DNA of 64,000 nt from positions 1-64,000 of the forward strand of contig NZ_FRDH01000014.1 in the NCBI RefSeq assembly GCF_900143205.1, written 5' to 3'. This document shows positions 26,799 to 35,621 of this stretch, in pieces. Made by a program: the position numbers and the translations under genes. This DNA comes from Butyrivibrio hungatei DSM 14810. Lineage in GTDB: Bacteria > Bacillota > Clostridia > Lachnospirales > Lachnospiraceae. Every line of letters begins with the position of its first letter. Position 1 is the stretch's first letter. Below the pieces are notes generated by a model. It made no database searches, was not told the origin of the DNA, and worked only from the letters and a program-made list of their open reading frames with translations.

Positions 26799-27701
26799 TT
26801 ACCAAGAGGTGTATTCTATTCCATCCAAATCAACTGTATACTCGATATGAACAACAGCAGCTGGATACTTATCCCCTTTAAATGACTCCTGAACAATTTT
26901 TGGGAACGAATCATTTACCTCATACTTTCTTTTTTCTAATACTTTATATTTCTTATTCCTAATATTGGAGCCTTTTTCAAATCCCTGGCGCTCCAATTCA
27001 ATTTCCAATTTGTTTTCATCATAACCTACAGAAGCAAGAGTCTTTTTGACATCATTAATCGACACTCCTTCCAAAGACTCTTCCATCCTGCAGAAATACA
27101 ACCATAGTGGTTTCACATGCTCCAACTGATGTTGCCCTGATATGGTAATGGTAGCCCCATATCTCTTAATCGTTGATTTTACTTCACAGCTTTCGGAAGC
27201 ACACTCAATATCATGACTTCCGCTTTTTGTAGCCGCCCATTCTGTAGATGGATCGATTTTATATTTTTCAACCAAAGCAAGCATTTCTGCAATAACATTA
27301 TATACACGTTTTTCACGACTTGTATTGCCTACAAGTTCTCGCCATCTTTCCCACCACTTATACGGATCAGACAGAATGGAATCTCTGTTTTTTCCATCCT
27401 CACCTGGCTCAACAAACTCGGTGCATAACGAAGCAAATTCATATCTGTAATCTTCAAACATGGAATCAAGTAAAAGATAATTTTTAAGTTCCCCTTCCAT
27501 TCTCAGCTGTGCTGTATGAAAACGGCAGCTGTTAAATCTCTCGGATATTTCAAATTCTTCCTCTACTTCTAATGCCACCCCAAAACCATCATTTGTTCTC
27601 AAAACATACGCAGGATAATCATGCGGCAATGAACTTAATAGTTGGGCTCCATTTGTTGTGAGTGAAGCAAATCCTTCCCTAATTTCATCAATTGTTCTCA
27701 T
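26799..27701 (-). CDS. PD-(D/E)XK motif protein (DUF4420-like)
   Basis: 300 residues. A putative nuclease core is visible: D164 in GSHDIECA and E173-x-K175 in CEVKST, giving D-x8-E-x-K. The surrounding pattern (N-terminal VALEVEEEFEI, central WWERWRELVGN) matches my knowledge of DUF4420, the REase-fold partner predicted in Z1/MutL-type restriction systems. The ATG at 27701 overlaps the end of methyltransferase 1 by 14 bases; the much longer reading frame upstream lies inside that gene and is rejected. Likely the DNA-cutting subunit. Confidence 0.8.
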   Translation of the reverse strand: MRTIDEIREGFASLTTNGAQLLSSLPHDYPAYVLRTNDGFGVALEVEEEFEISERFNSCRFHTAQLRMEGELKNYLLLDSMFEDYRYEFASLCTEFVEPGEDGKNRDSILSDPYKWWERWRELVGNTSREKRVYNVIAEMLALVEKYKIDPSTEWAATKSGSHDIECASESCEVKSTIKRYGATITISGQHQLEHVKPLWLYFCRMEESLEGVSINDVKKTLASVGYDENKLEIELERQGFEKGSNIRNKKYKVLEKRKYEVNDSFPKIVQESFKGDKYPAAVVHIEYTVDLDGIEYTSW

Positions 27702-29034
27702 TAGTATTCTCCTCAAATGCACCATACACAGACTTTGCAACTGCATATGACAACAACGGCGGAACAGCATTTCCAATCTGTTTATATGCATCTCCCATAG
27801 AACAGTCGAAATAAAAGTCATCCGGAAATGATTGAATTCTAGCTGCTTCACGCACAGATATTCCCCTAGGTTCTGTCGGATGAATATGGCTATACGTATC
27901 TTTACACAGATGCGCAACAAGTGTATGTGAAGGTTTACTTTCTTCTAATCGTTTCCACTTATTCTCAAACTTATCACGATCATAAACAGGAACCATCTTT
28001 TTCTTTAATTTCTTATAATTCTCAGATCCTGGTTCATAGTTAAACATCTTTGCTTCTTTTTCAAACAATTCATCTGCGATCTGTGCAGCTACAGTAAAAT
28101 TGTCCCCCTGACGCATTCTCTCAAAAATTGTAAAATCTCGCTTATTATTCCTAAATGCATTAGCTGAGGACCCGAAGCTTTCAGCTCCATACCAATTTCT
28201 CATTACCTTTTGGTATGCATTTTGAGGTTCCGTAGCATATTCCATCTCCTCATTAAGATTCACTGCCCTATATTTTGAGTTGGCAGTAGGAAACAGAGAC
28301 GGTAAATCTGAAAACGCTTCGCCAACTGTAACCCATGCCTCGCACGCATTATCAGAAGAATTTGGAATTTTAAAATGCTCATTTTTCCCAAAGCTTTCAA
28401 AACGTTTTTGGCACTGTGTTTGATAATCAGAACCACATCTATGGGTAGGAATAGGTAACATTATTTTACCCGGCTCGGAGTTTTTAATTCCAAAAACAAT
28501 AACTCTCTCTCTTAACTGAGGGACACCAAAATCAGCAGCATTTAGTATCGTCCAGTACGCTCTATATCCATGCTTCTCAAGAGATTCACAGACTATTTCC
28601 GGAATGTTCATTTCACCATAATTCGTGGACTCCGGCACATTTTCCATAATAACTGCTTTAGCATCTAAATCATAAACAAAACGCAAGAAATCTTGATATA
28701 AGTATCCCCTTGCATCATTAGTATTAACCCTATCTTCACCAAGAGATTTTAGTTTAGCTCTTCCTGCCAAAGAATAAGCCTGACAAGGAGGTCCGCCGAT
28801 AACAATACAGCCTTCATCGCCAAAACGATCTTTAAATACATTTGCATCAATTTCCGTTATATCACCACATATATGTGTCTGCTCGCGTCCATAACGATAA
28901 TCTAAATTGTATGATATTGTTTTACATGCTTCTGGCATCAGTTCAATACCTGCAACAATATCAAAACCAGCCTTTTCAAATCCTAAGGTCAGCCCTCCAC
29001 ATCCCGAAAACAAATCAATTATCTTAGGTAGCAT
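27688..29034 (-). CDS. C5 cytosine DNA methyltransferase 1
   Basis: 448 residues. Motifs: IIDLFSGCGGLTLGF (I), GGPPCQAYSLAG (IV, Cys about 84), MENVPES (VI), QLRERVIVFG (VIII), ARIQSFPDDF (IX) and QIGNAVPPLLSYAVA (X). The set is complete, so an active enzyme is likely. The ATG at 29034 overlaps the upstream gene by 11 bases, which indicates coupling; the upstream extension would be inside that gene. It differs clearly from methyltransferase 2, so the two probably recognise different sites or strands. Confidence 0.93.
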   Translation of the reverse strand: MLPKIIDLFSGCGGLTLGFEKAGFDIVAGIELMPEACKTISYNLDYRYGREQTHICGDITEIDANVFKDRFGDEGCIVIGGPPCQAYSLAGRAKLKSLGEDRVNTNDARGYLYQDFLRFVYDLDAKAVIMENVPESTNYGEMNIPEIVCESLEKHGYRAYWTILNAADFGVPQLRERVIVFGIKNSEPGKIMLPIPTHRCGSDYQTQCQKRFESFGKNEHFKIPNSSDNACEAWVTVGEAFSDLPSLFPTANSKYRAVNLNEEMEYATEPQNAYQKVMRNWYGAESFGSSANAFRNNKRDFTIFERMRQGDNFTVAAQIADELFEKEAKMFNYEPGSENYKKLKKKMVPVYDRDKFENKWKRLEESKPSHTLVAHLCKDTYSHIHPTEPRGISVREAARIQSFPDDFYFDCSMGDAYKQIGNAVPPLLSYAVAKSVYGAFEENTNENN

Positions 29035-29752
29035 CCAAATCCACCCCCGCATCAAGGAATAATGATTTGGCATAAGCTTCTTCTCCGCCAAGATAAAGTG
29101 TAGGATCCATCACTAGCATTCTTGCAGTATTAAGCTTCATAACCACACGAAAAAGATCATCACTGTTCTTTCCTCTTGATTTCTTTAATACATCCGATGG
29201 AACTGACGCATAACACTTGATTATTTCCCTATATGCCTCAACATGTGTCCCTTTTCTTCCGGTTCGTTCTTCAAAATTTAGTATTGTATCTGTTGTAAAA
29301 TGAGAGCATGACAAAATCTGTTCTGTTGACTCCAAGTCTCCCTGCCAGGCAAGATAGACAAACCACCATACAGATCTGAGCCAATTTCTAGTTGGCTGAC
29401 TCCAAAAATGGCTATCATTATCTTTACCCCAACGCTGAGCCACGACATCCGGAACTACTTGAACAGATAAAAATCTCCAAAAGCCATCGTTAGCCGCCAC
29501 TCTTAGCGAGAATCCTTTTTGTCTGTTTAAATAATCGTATAATAACAAGCCAAACCTATAATCGAGATAATAGTCTTGTCTTTTTATTTTAGTATTATTA
29601 CTTATTTCTTCTCTAACAGTATTATTAATGGCCTGTAAATCAGCTCGCAGCTGATAATAATCCGAATCAATCTCCGGCAGTTTTGGATAATTATTTACCC
29701 AATCCTGCATTGCTTCCTGCGCTTGCCCTCTAGTTAATGTTTTAATTTCCAT
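29024..29752 (-). CDS. DUF6339-like protein of the Z1/AIPR operon
   Basis: 242 residues, all-helical in appearance. The conserved-looking core is DGFWRFLSVQVVPDVVAQRWG followed by RNWLRSVWWFVYLAWQGD and a TTDTILNFEERTGRKG segment. This matches my recollection of DUF6339, a family without assigned function. Start and stop overlap the neighbours by 1 and 11 bases, so it is a stoichiometric member of the operon. No catalytic residues are evident; a structural or recognition subunit is a reasonable guess. Confidence 0.7.
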   Translation of the reverse strand: MEIKTLTRGQAQEAMQDWVNNYPKLPEIDSDYYQLRADLQAINNTVREEISNNTKIKRQDYYLDYRFGLLLYDYLNRQKGFSLRVAANDGFWRFLSVQVVPDVVAQRWGKDNDSHFWSQPTRNWLRSVWWFVYLAWQGDLESTEQILSCSHFTTDTILNFEERTGRKGTHVEAYREIIKCYASVPSDVLKKSRGKNSDDLFRVVMKLNTARMLVMDPTLYLGGEEAYAKSLFLDAGVDLDAT

Positions 29753-30696
29753 TATTTTATCCTTTGATCAAAGTGTTTTCTTGCACTTAGTGACGTTGTT
29801 TCCGGTGTAGACAAATCCCACTCCAATGTTTTCATAAAGTAATAAATTACGTGTCCAACACTTCCAGTTTCAAGATCTTCTCCCTGCATTATCTGATCCC
29901 AATAACCGGGTTCTAATCTTACTTTCTCAATTAGTAATGTGATTGCGCTGGCCATAATCTCTGATAGCAATTGGCAATCAAAGTTCTTATCCTCTCTGTT
30001 TAGATATGAATAATTCTTATGTGCTGTATTAAAGATTATCGATACACATTCAGACAACTTTTCTGCTGTGGGATCAATCCAGTTACACTGAATATACCAA
30101 AGCGGCTGCCCTGGATCACTAATTTCATAAATCGGAAATGATGAGCCTGAACCGTCAAGTTTTATCGTAAAAGTATCAAGTTCTCCTAAAATATATCCTT
30201 CAGTATTTGCCAAATGATGTTCATTTTCCGTTGGAGTTCCCGCCTTAGCAATATATAGTATTGTAGAAAAACAGACTTCTCCTCGTAACTGAGCTTTTCC
30301 AAATTTCTTTTCAGCCTCTATTTCAAGAATTGTATCCGATGCATCAAACACACTTATTGGTATAACGCCTCTTTGTCTTGAATCAAGCGAGGTCCATTGA
30401 ATTCCAATTCCTAGTGAAGCATTTGTACAAGCTACTCCATTTTCACCGAAAAGGCATTGAAATGTTCTTAGACAATACTTTCGTCTAAAGCATAAATTAT
30501 TGTTATCTTGCGTCCATACGCCCTTCTCGTCCTTTATTATATATACTGATGATGCAGCCTCGATTGGCTCATTAACAAGATCATATTCATCATCATTTTT
30601 ATCGGTGTAGTAAAACTCATACTTTTTAGGCTGAAATCTTATGCGGCTTATAAGTTCATCATCCAAAGAAGGATATAACATTATACTGTTAGACAT
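29752..30696 (-). CDS. Unknown protein of the Z1/AIPR operon (314 aa)
   Basis: 314 residues with no family I recognise. The composition suggests a beta-rich N-terminal half (about 1-200) and a helical C-terminus (about 215-300). No signal peptide, membrane segment or nucleotide motif is visible. It overlaps the GHKL ATPase gene by one base and the DUF6339-like gene by one base, so it is translated between two core subunits. This makes a structural role in the same complex likely. Confidence 0.6.
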   Translation of the reverse strand: MSNSIMLYPSLDDELISRIRFQPKKYEFYYTDKNDDEYDLVNEPIEAASSVYIIKDEKGVWTQDNNNLCFRRKYCLRTFQCLFGENGVACTNASLGIGIQWTSLDSRQRGVIPISVFDASDTILEIEAEKKFGKAQLRGEVCFSTILYIAKAGTPTENEHHLANTEGYILGELDTFTIKLDGSGSSFPIYEISDPGQPLWYIQCNWIDPTAEKLSECVSIIFNTAHKNYSYLNREDKNFDCQLLSEIMASAITLLIEKVRLEPGYWDQIMQGEDLETGSVGHVIYYFMKTLEWDLSTPETTSLSARKHFDQRIK

Positions 30697-32780
30697 TATT
30701 CAGACTCCTTTTCAAAAACAAATGATGGTTTTATATCTCTTCTTTTCAGATTAACAGTTACATATATCTTTGCCTTTATAAACTGAGGTTCCTCAGCAAA
30801 AATACTCAAGCCATGGCAGGTTCCATTTTTTGAAATTTTCTTTGCAAATACAATATTCTCAACCTCTATAGAATCACTGTCAGAAAACTGCTCTTCTGTA
30901 GATATCTTTTCTCCATTAAGATTATCTATCTGAATTCTAAAATCGCTTATCGTGAATGGTGTTTCCATTTTCATTTTATTTTCCCATTCATTGATATCAA
31001 TTTTTTTCGACTCCGAATCGATCAAGACATCAAACCCTGTTCTCGATATCTTCCTCTTTGCAGAAGTTTCTAATACCATTGGAATAATCATCCTGTCTGA
31101 CAAATACTTTATTCCCTTGGCTTCAACGGCAAATCTAAACCTGCTCCTCTTTATATCCTTAGGATTTGGTGGATTTACAGGATCTGGATCAGGACCAGGA
31201 AGAGTTCCTCCTTCTGGCGGTAATAACATATCACCAAACAGCTTACTCAATCCCGAATTAACTATGGGCTTATGATTCTCTGGCTTGGAAGAATACTCAC
31301 TACTAACTGTTTTAATTATGTTATTCTGAATTTTAAATACAAACCTTGGATTATAATTTCCTTCACTCCAATCTCCCCAAGATGTGTGATCAGCCATCTC
31401 ACTTTTTCTTATATATTCTTCAATAGTTCCTGGTGTAGGGCTGTTTTTCAATTTGTTAAACGAACTTAATACAAAGATACCAATTATATACTCATCTTTT
31501 CCTGAGGGCGGAATATTCGATACCCATGGTCCAACATTTTCATATGAAACGATCATGGCAGGTTTTCTTGTAAAGCAAATAGTTGGTTTGTTTACTTCGG
31601 TATCCCTTATCTCGTTATTAAAAAACATATAAGGTTCTGGCTTGTTATCAGGAACGTTCATTTTTAGCAAATCTCTTGTAACTTTTACAAACGCCAACGT
31701 TCCAATTTTTGTGTCTTCTAGCGTGTTCTTCACCTTTATATCTTTGACGATAACTTCTTTATTAAGATAAAGGTCCGTTAGTATATCCTCTTCATTAACA
31801 TATTGCGCACGGTTATACAATGACTGAACCACTTGGAATACTGGTTCCATCGAATCAAGAGCAATTCCCTTACCATTTATTCGAGTTCTAAGGTAAGCTC
31901 CTTGCTGATAAGTCTTATTATTCAATCTAGGTGCATACCATCTCTGTACTGCTATAGATAGATATTGCTCAATATCAGTGCCCCAAAAAGGGATTACTTC
32001 TTGTTCCTGGTCATTTGTATACTCAGTCCTGTTATTTCTTAATAGTTCTTCTGTATTGATATACGGAATTATTATAGTTGTACCCGTTTCATCATCTTTA
32101 TATTCCTCAACACCAAAAATCTTAAGAAATTTTTTTATGTAGCCTTCATCAGTCACTGGCTGCGTACTATTTGTTCCTGTTTTATCGCCCCACCATGCTA
32201 TTCCTCTTTTGATCATCCCATCGTATACAGGGATCATAGCATTTGGGTCCAACTCATTTTCCACTAGCGATGCAGCCAAACGAGATTCAAACTCACCTTC
32301 TTCATTTACTATTCTTGAGTAATAAATTACCAAGCCTATTCCTATTCTAAAATAGACAGTTTTACCAATTCCCCAAGATCCACCAGCACCTTCCGCTTCT
32401 TGTGGCTTACAAATCTCATATACAAGCTTTAAGAGATTACCATAAGCATTATTCTGAATATGCTTATAGTCCATCACGCCTGTTAGTCCGACAGTATTGG
32501 AATCTCGAATCGCAATATAGTCATATTCCTTTTTGCCATACCTCTGATTAAGGGAATCTGTAATTTCTTCTAACTCTTCACCTAACTTTTGGCTATTAAA
32601 CTTGCCTGTTAAGTAATCAACTTCAACGTATCTTGAATCGTTCTTTCTAGCATCCAAGCTGTTCTGTATAGATTCTCTTACAAGCAAATCCAAAGCTGGC
32701 ATGTTATTATTCTGTATCAGTCTGAGTAATGAACTACCTGACTGAGTCATTCTTCCAGCTTCTGCAATTTCAATCTGCAT
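30696..32780 (-). CDS. Bergerat-fold (GHKL, MutL/MORC-like) ATPase
   Basis: 694 residues. The ATP site is visible: N-box VRESIQNSLDA (E36, N40), G1 IRDSNTVGLTG (D93 to G98) and G2 GGSWGIGKTVYF (133-144), the GHKL arrangement. A transducer-like region follows, and a Pro-rich linker (PPEGGTLPGPDPDPVNPPNP, about 515-535) separates a beta-rich C-terminal domain. Such ATPases are known from predicted restriction systems related to eukaryotic MORC proteins, where they would act with a Z1 helicase. The gene overlaps the Z1 stop by 11 bases. Confidence 0.85.
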   Translation of the reverse strand: MQIEIAEAGRMTQSGSSLLRLIQNNNMPALDLLVRESIQNSLDARKNDSRYVEVDYLTGKFNSQKLGEELEEITDSLNQRYGKKEYDYIAIRDSNTVGLTGVMDYKHIQNNAYGNLLKLVYEICKPQEAEGAGGSWGIGKTVYFRIGIGLVIYYSRIVNEEGEFESRLAASLVENELDPNAMIPVYDGMIKRGIAWWGDKTGTNSTQPVTDEGYIKKFLKIFGVEEYKDDETGTTIIIPYINTEELLRNNRTEYTNDQEQEVIPFWGTDIEQYLSIAVQRWYAPRLNNKTYQQGAYLRTRINGKGIALDSMEPVFQVVQSLYNRAQYVNEEDILTDLYLNKEVIVKDIKVKNTLEDTKIGTLAFVKVTRDLLKMNVPDNKPEPYMFFNNEIRDTEVNKPTICFTRKPAMIVSYENVGPWVSNIPPSGKDEYIIGIFVLSSFNKLKNSPTPGTIEEYIRKSEMADHTSWGDWSEGNYNPRFVFKIQNNIIKTVSSEYSSKPENHKPIVNSGLSKLFGDMLLPPEGGTLPGPDPDPVNPPNPKDIKRSRFRFAVEAKGIKYLSDRMIIPMVLETSAKRKISRTGFDVLIDSESKKIDINEWENKMKMETPFTISDFRIQIDNLNGEKISTEEQFSDSDSIEVENIVFAKKISKNGTCHGLSIFAEEPQFIKAKIYVTVNLKRRDIKPSFVFEKESE

Positions 32781-35604
32781 CTATATCCTCCAAATCTGCA
32801 TCACCGTCAAAAATATCGTTAGACATCTTGATAGATACGGTAGAAGCGTAACTTGTTCCTGTCTTACCGCCTGGTATATACAAACATAAACCTATTAAGT
32901 CTTCTAGCGCATTTAAATCAATTCTTGTTGCGCTATCTTTTGCTTTTGAGTCTTTATCAACTCTATAAATCAGCAACTGCGGCGTGGTATTAAGCCCGGA
33001 CTTATCTCTATAAGCAGCGGCGCCTTTAGCATTGTAGTGATTAAGGAAATCCTCTATCTCATTCCTTAAATTTTTATTGGATATTCCATCCAAATCTATG
33101 TCAGCCACAAGATCTGCCGGATCTCTCAATGCGCCAATATTTATGATGTCATTTTCCAATTCATTCTGATTGTTTTTCTTACTACGTTTAACTTTGTTTA
33201 TAACTGTACCATTTGGTAATTCCCACGTTCCATTGGTAGGATCGGACTTTCCTGCAACAATTACATTCCAGTCCCCAAGTTTATTGGCATTTGTCATCTC
33301 CTGCAGCCAATCCAATAATGGCTTTGTATCGTTAAAAACACTTAAACGCTTTTGGAATCTAAACATCTCCAAATAAGCTCTTATTCTGTTAAATGATACA
33401 TTTCTCCATATAGCCACATGCTTTTGGTGGTCGTAACGATGTACCGGAACCCATTCATCACCAAGTTGATACAGAAAATCCATTGTGTTTTCAATATTCT
33501 GTCCCAAAATATCCGGATCATTATCGAACAGATAAGTCTGATTAGATGTTCCGCTATAGTCCATTTCTGCTGGCGTTGCACTCTGCATCTTGTTTTTAGC
33601 AGTTATTCTAATAAAACTGACCATAGGTGAGTTTTTTACCTTGGGACCATACTCGGACGGACTTCTTCCATTCACATCCATATACTGAATCTCATCTCTT
33701 AGTTCTTGGTCCAAAGCAGCCAAAAACTCAAACTGTTCTTTGGTTTTTTGAGTCAGCCAAATTCTTGGTAATAGCTCATAGTTCTTTCTATACCCGAACC
33801 ATCTACCCATCTGCATCAATGTATCTGCCAGTCCGACTGAACGAATAAAGAACGTACTAAACAGCCCTTCAAGCGTTAATCCTCTGGATAATGTTGCTCC
33901 ACCTATAACAATAAATGCAGGTGCTACTTCCGGCATCTTATCCTTGTCAGGATAAGCCAATCTTACATGATATCCATCAGTTATACCGTTATTTACACAG
34001 TTATCTATACACAGATGTATTCCTTTGTGATAAGATAACTCACCCTCGTCATCCAGCTTAATGTTTGAAACATGATCGCCAAGGATAATTCGTATTTCTT
34101 TTTCAATCTCTTCAAATGATGGGTACTGATTAATCTCATCATCCTGTCTGTCATAATCAGGATACTGATTTCTAAAATCTTCAAATGTGAATCTAGATGT
34201 TTCCTCTTCCCATACTTTTCTTGCCTTATCAATTATCTGCTCATCTGAATGACTTTCAAACCATTCATTAATTGCATCTGCAATCTGCTGATGATGTTTT
34301 GTTGCTTGACTTGTATGAACTAGCATGCTTACTGGCTTTTTATATCCCCAAATGCGCATGCATCCTACTCCACACAAAAACCAAGCCACAGCGTCGAACA
34401 GCGCTTTGGGAGTACTATAGGCATCACCATTATGAATGTTTTTTAACTCATTCAGATCCTTGTCAGAAATAATTCTGACAATATCCATCCCTTCATAATT
34501 CACAGAGTCGCCCGAATAACCAAATATCTGCTGAGGGCCAAAGTATTCCTTTGAAACAGCCAAAGTACTAATAAAGTTTCTAGGGTATAACGACTCCTCC
34601 TTTGACTCATTCAGAATATTGGCATAAGGAGTAGCAGTATAGCCAATATAATTCATAGCCTGATACTTTGAATCAATATCCTGTCCATTCTCGTCTTTAC
34701 CATTAACGAGCGAGCAAAGCAGTGCGTTAATTTTCTTTCTTTCATCCTCATCAACATGCCCCGTGTTGATTCCAGCCTGATCTGCCTCATCGTCTATAAC
34801 AAGCATCTTCATCTGCTTCTGTTTGTTTTTATCGACCTGTGCCCACTGAATTAAATTCTTTAATCTCGTAGAATTCTTAAGACATACTGTAAAATAGCGA
34901 TCTCTCGCCTTTTCCTCAAAATGGAGACTTTGAGCCTTTTGAGAAATATCAACATTTTTTCCAAGATGTTCAAGCGCTCTCCATGCTACATTTCCAGTTT
35001 GGTTCAAATCATTAAATAAGCGCGTCTGTGTCTGCAGACGAAGATTCTCAATCGTTCCCGAAAGGATGACGAACATATTCCAGCCCCAGTCAGCAGCCAT
35101 GGCCATGAGAGCCGCCATATTTGCTGTCTTTCCAGATTGAACATTACCTATAACCAAACCCTTAATCGGCCCGCTCTCACGCGTATCATTACTAAGCCTC
35201 TTTAGGATTTTTAGAGTTGCTCTCTCAATCTCATCTACAGACTCCTTTTTTAAACCATCAGCAAGAAGTTTTTTTCTATACAACTGCCATGATGAATACT
35301 CATCCGTAGGTATAGTAACTGCATTGTCCTGTTTGGGATCATATATCAAAGCAGTTCCATGGCTTAATTCTATAAATTTTGTTTTTTCTTCAGAATCCTG
35401 CTGCAATCCAACCAACGCTTTCCAGTCATCAACGGACAAATCTGGCCAAAAATTCATGTCAACCTGATTCTCTAAGAATTTTTTTAATTCTTCATCATTA
35501 GCTTTATTGGCTAAAAGGATATTTTTCCATTCAAACTTCTTGTTTCTTGCATTTTTTATCCAGTTTCTTGGATCATCGTATATTGGCAAGCTATAATCAA
35601 TCAT
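32770..35604 (-). CDS. Z1-domain superfamily II helicase-like ATPase
   Basis: 944 residues. Walker A is IGNVQSGKTANMAAL (153-160 core), the DEAD-like box is MLVIDDEADQAG (about 268-277), motif III is YTATPYANIL, and the C-terminal helicase motifs are GGATLSRGLTLEG and LMQMGRWFGYR. The Z1 domain was named from such helicases in predicted MutL-type restriction operons. It presumably translocates on DNA and links recognition to cleavage. GAGGAAA precedes the ATG, 17 bp after the AIPR stop. The protein looks complete. Confidence 0.9.
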   Translation of the reverse strand: MIDYSLPIYDDPRNWIKNARNKKFEWKNILLANKANDEELKKFLENQVDMNFWPDLSVDDWKALVGLQQDSEEKTKFIELSHGTALIYDPKQDNAVTIPTDEYSSWQLYRKKLLADGLKKESVDEIERATLKILKRLSNDTRESGPIKGLVIGNVQSGKTANMAALMAMAADWGWNMFVILSGTIENLRLQTQTRLFNDLNQTGNVAWRALEHLGKNVDISQKAQSLHFEEKARDRYFTVCLKNSTRLKNLIQWAQVDKNKQKQMKMLVIDDEADQAGINTGHVDEDERKKINALLCSLVNGKDENGQDIDSKYQAMNYIGYTATPYANILNESKEESLYPRNFISTLAVSKEYFGPQQIFGYSGDSVNYEGMDIVRIISDKDLNELKNIHNGDAYSTPKALFDAVAWFLCGVGCMRIWGYKKPVSMLVHTSQATKHHQQIADAINEWFESHSDEQIIDKARKVWEEETSRFTFEDFRNQYPDYDRQDDEINQYPSFEEIEKEIRIILGDHVSNIKLDDEGELSYHKGIHLCIDNCVNNGITDGYHVRLAYPDKDKMPEVAPAFIVIGGATLSRGLTLEGLFSTFFIRSVGLADTLMQMGRWFGYRKNYELLPRIWLTQKTKEQFEFLAALDQELRDEIQYMDVNGRSPSEYGPKVKNSPMVSFIRITAKNKMQSATPAEMDYSGTSNQTYLFDNDPDILGQNIENTMDFLYQLGDEWVPVHRYDHQKHVAIWRNVSFNRIRAYLEMFRFQKRLSVFNDTKPLLDWLQEMTNANKLGDWNVIVAGKSDPTNGTWELPNGTVINKVKRSKKNNQNELENDIINIGALRDPADLVADIDLDGISNKNLRNEIEDFLNHYNAKGAAAYRDKSGLNTTPQLLIYRVDKDSKAKDSATRIDLNALEDLIGLCLYIPGGKTGTSYASTVSIKMSNDIFDGDADLEDIDAD

Positions 35605-35621
35605 CTAAATTTCCTCCATGT

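Noticed and set aside
27702..27920. Longer N-terminus for the DUF4420-like protein
   Set aside because: This stretch lies inside methyltransferase 1 in another frame and has no family-like sequence; the ATG at 27701 fits.
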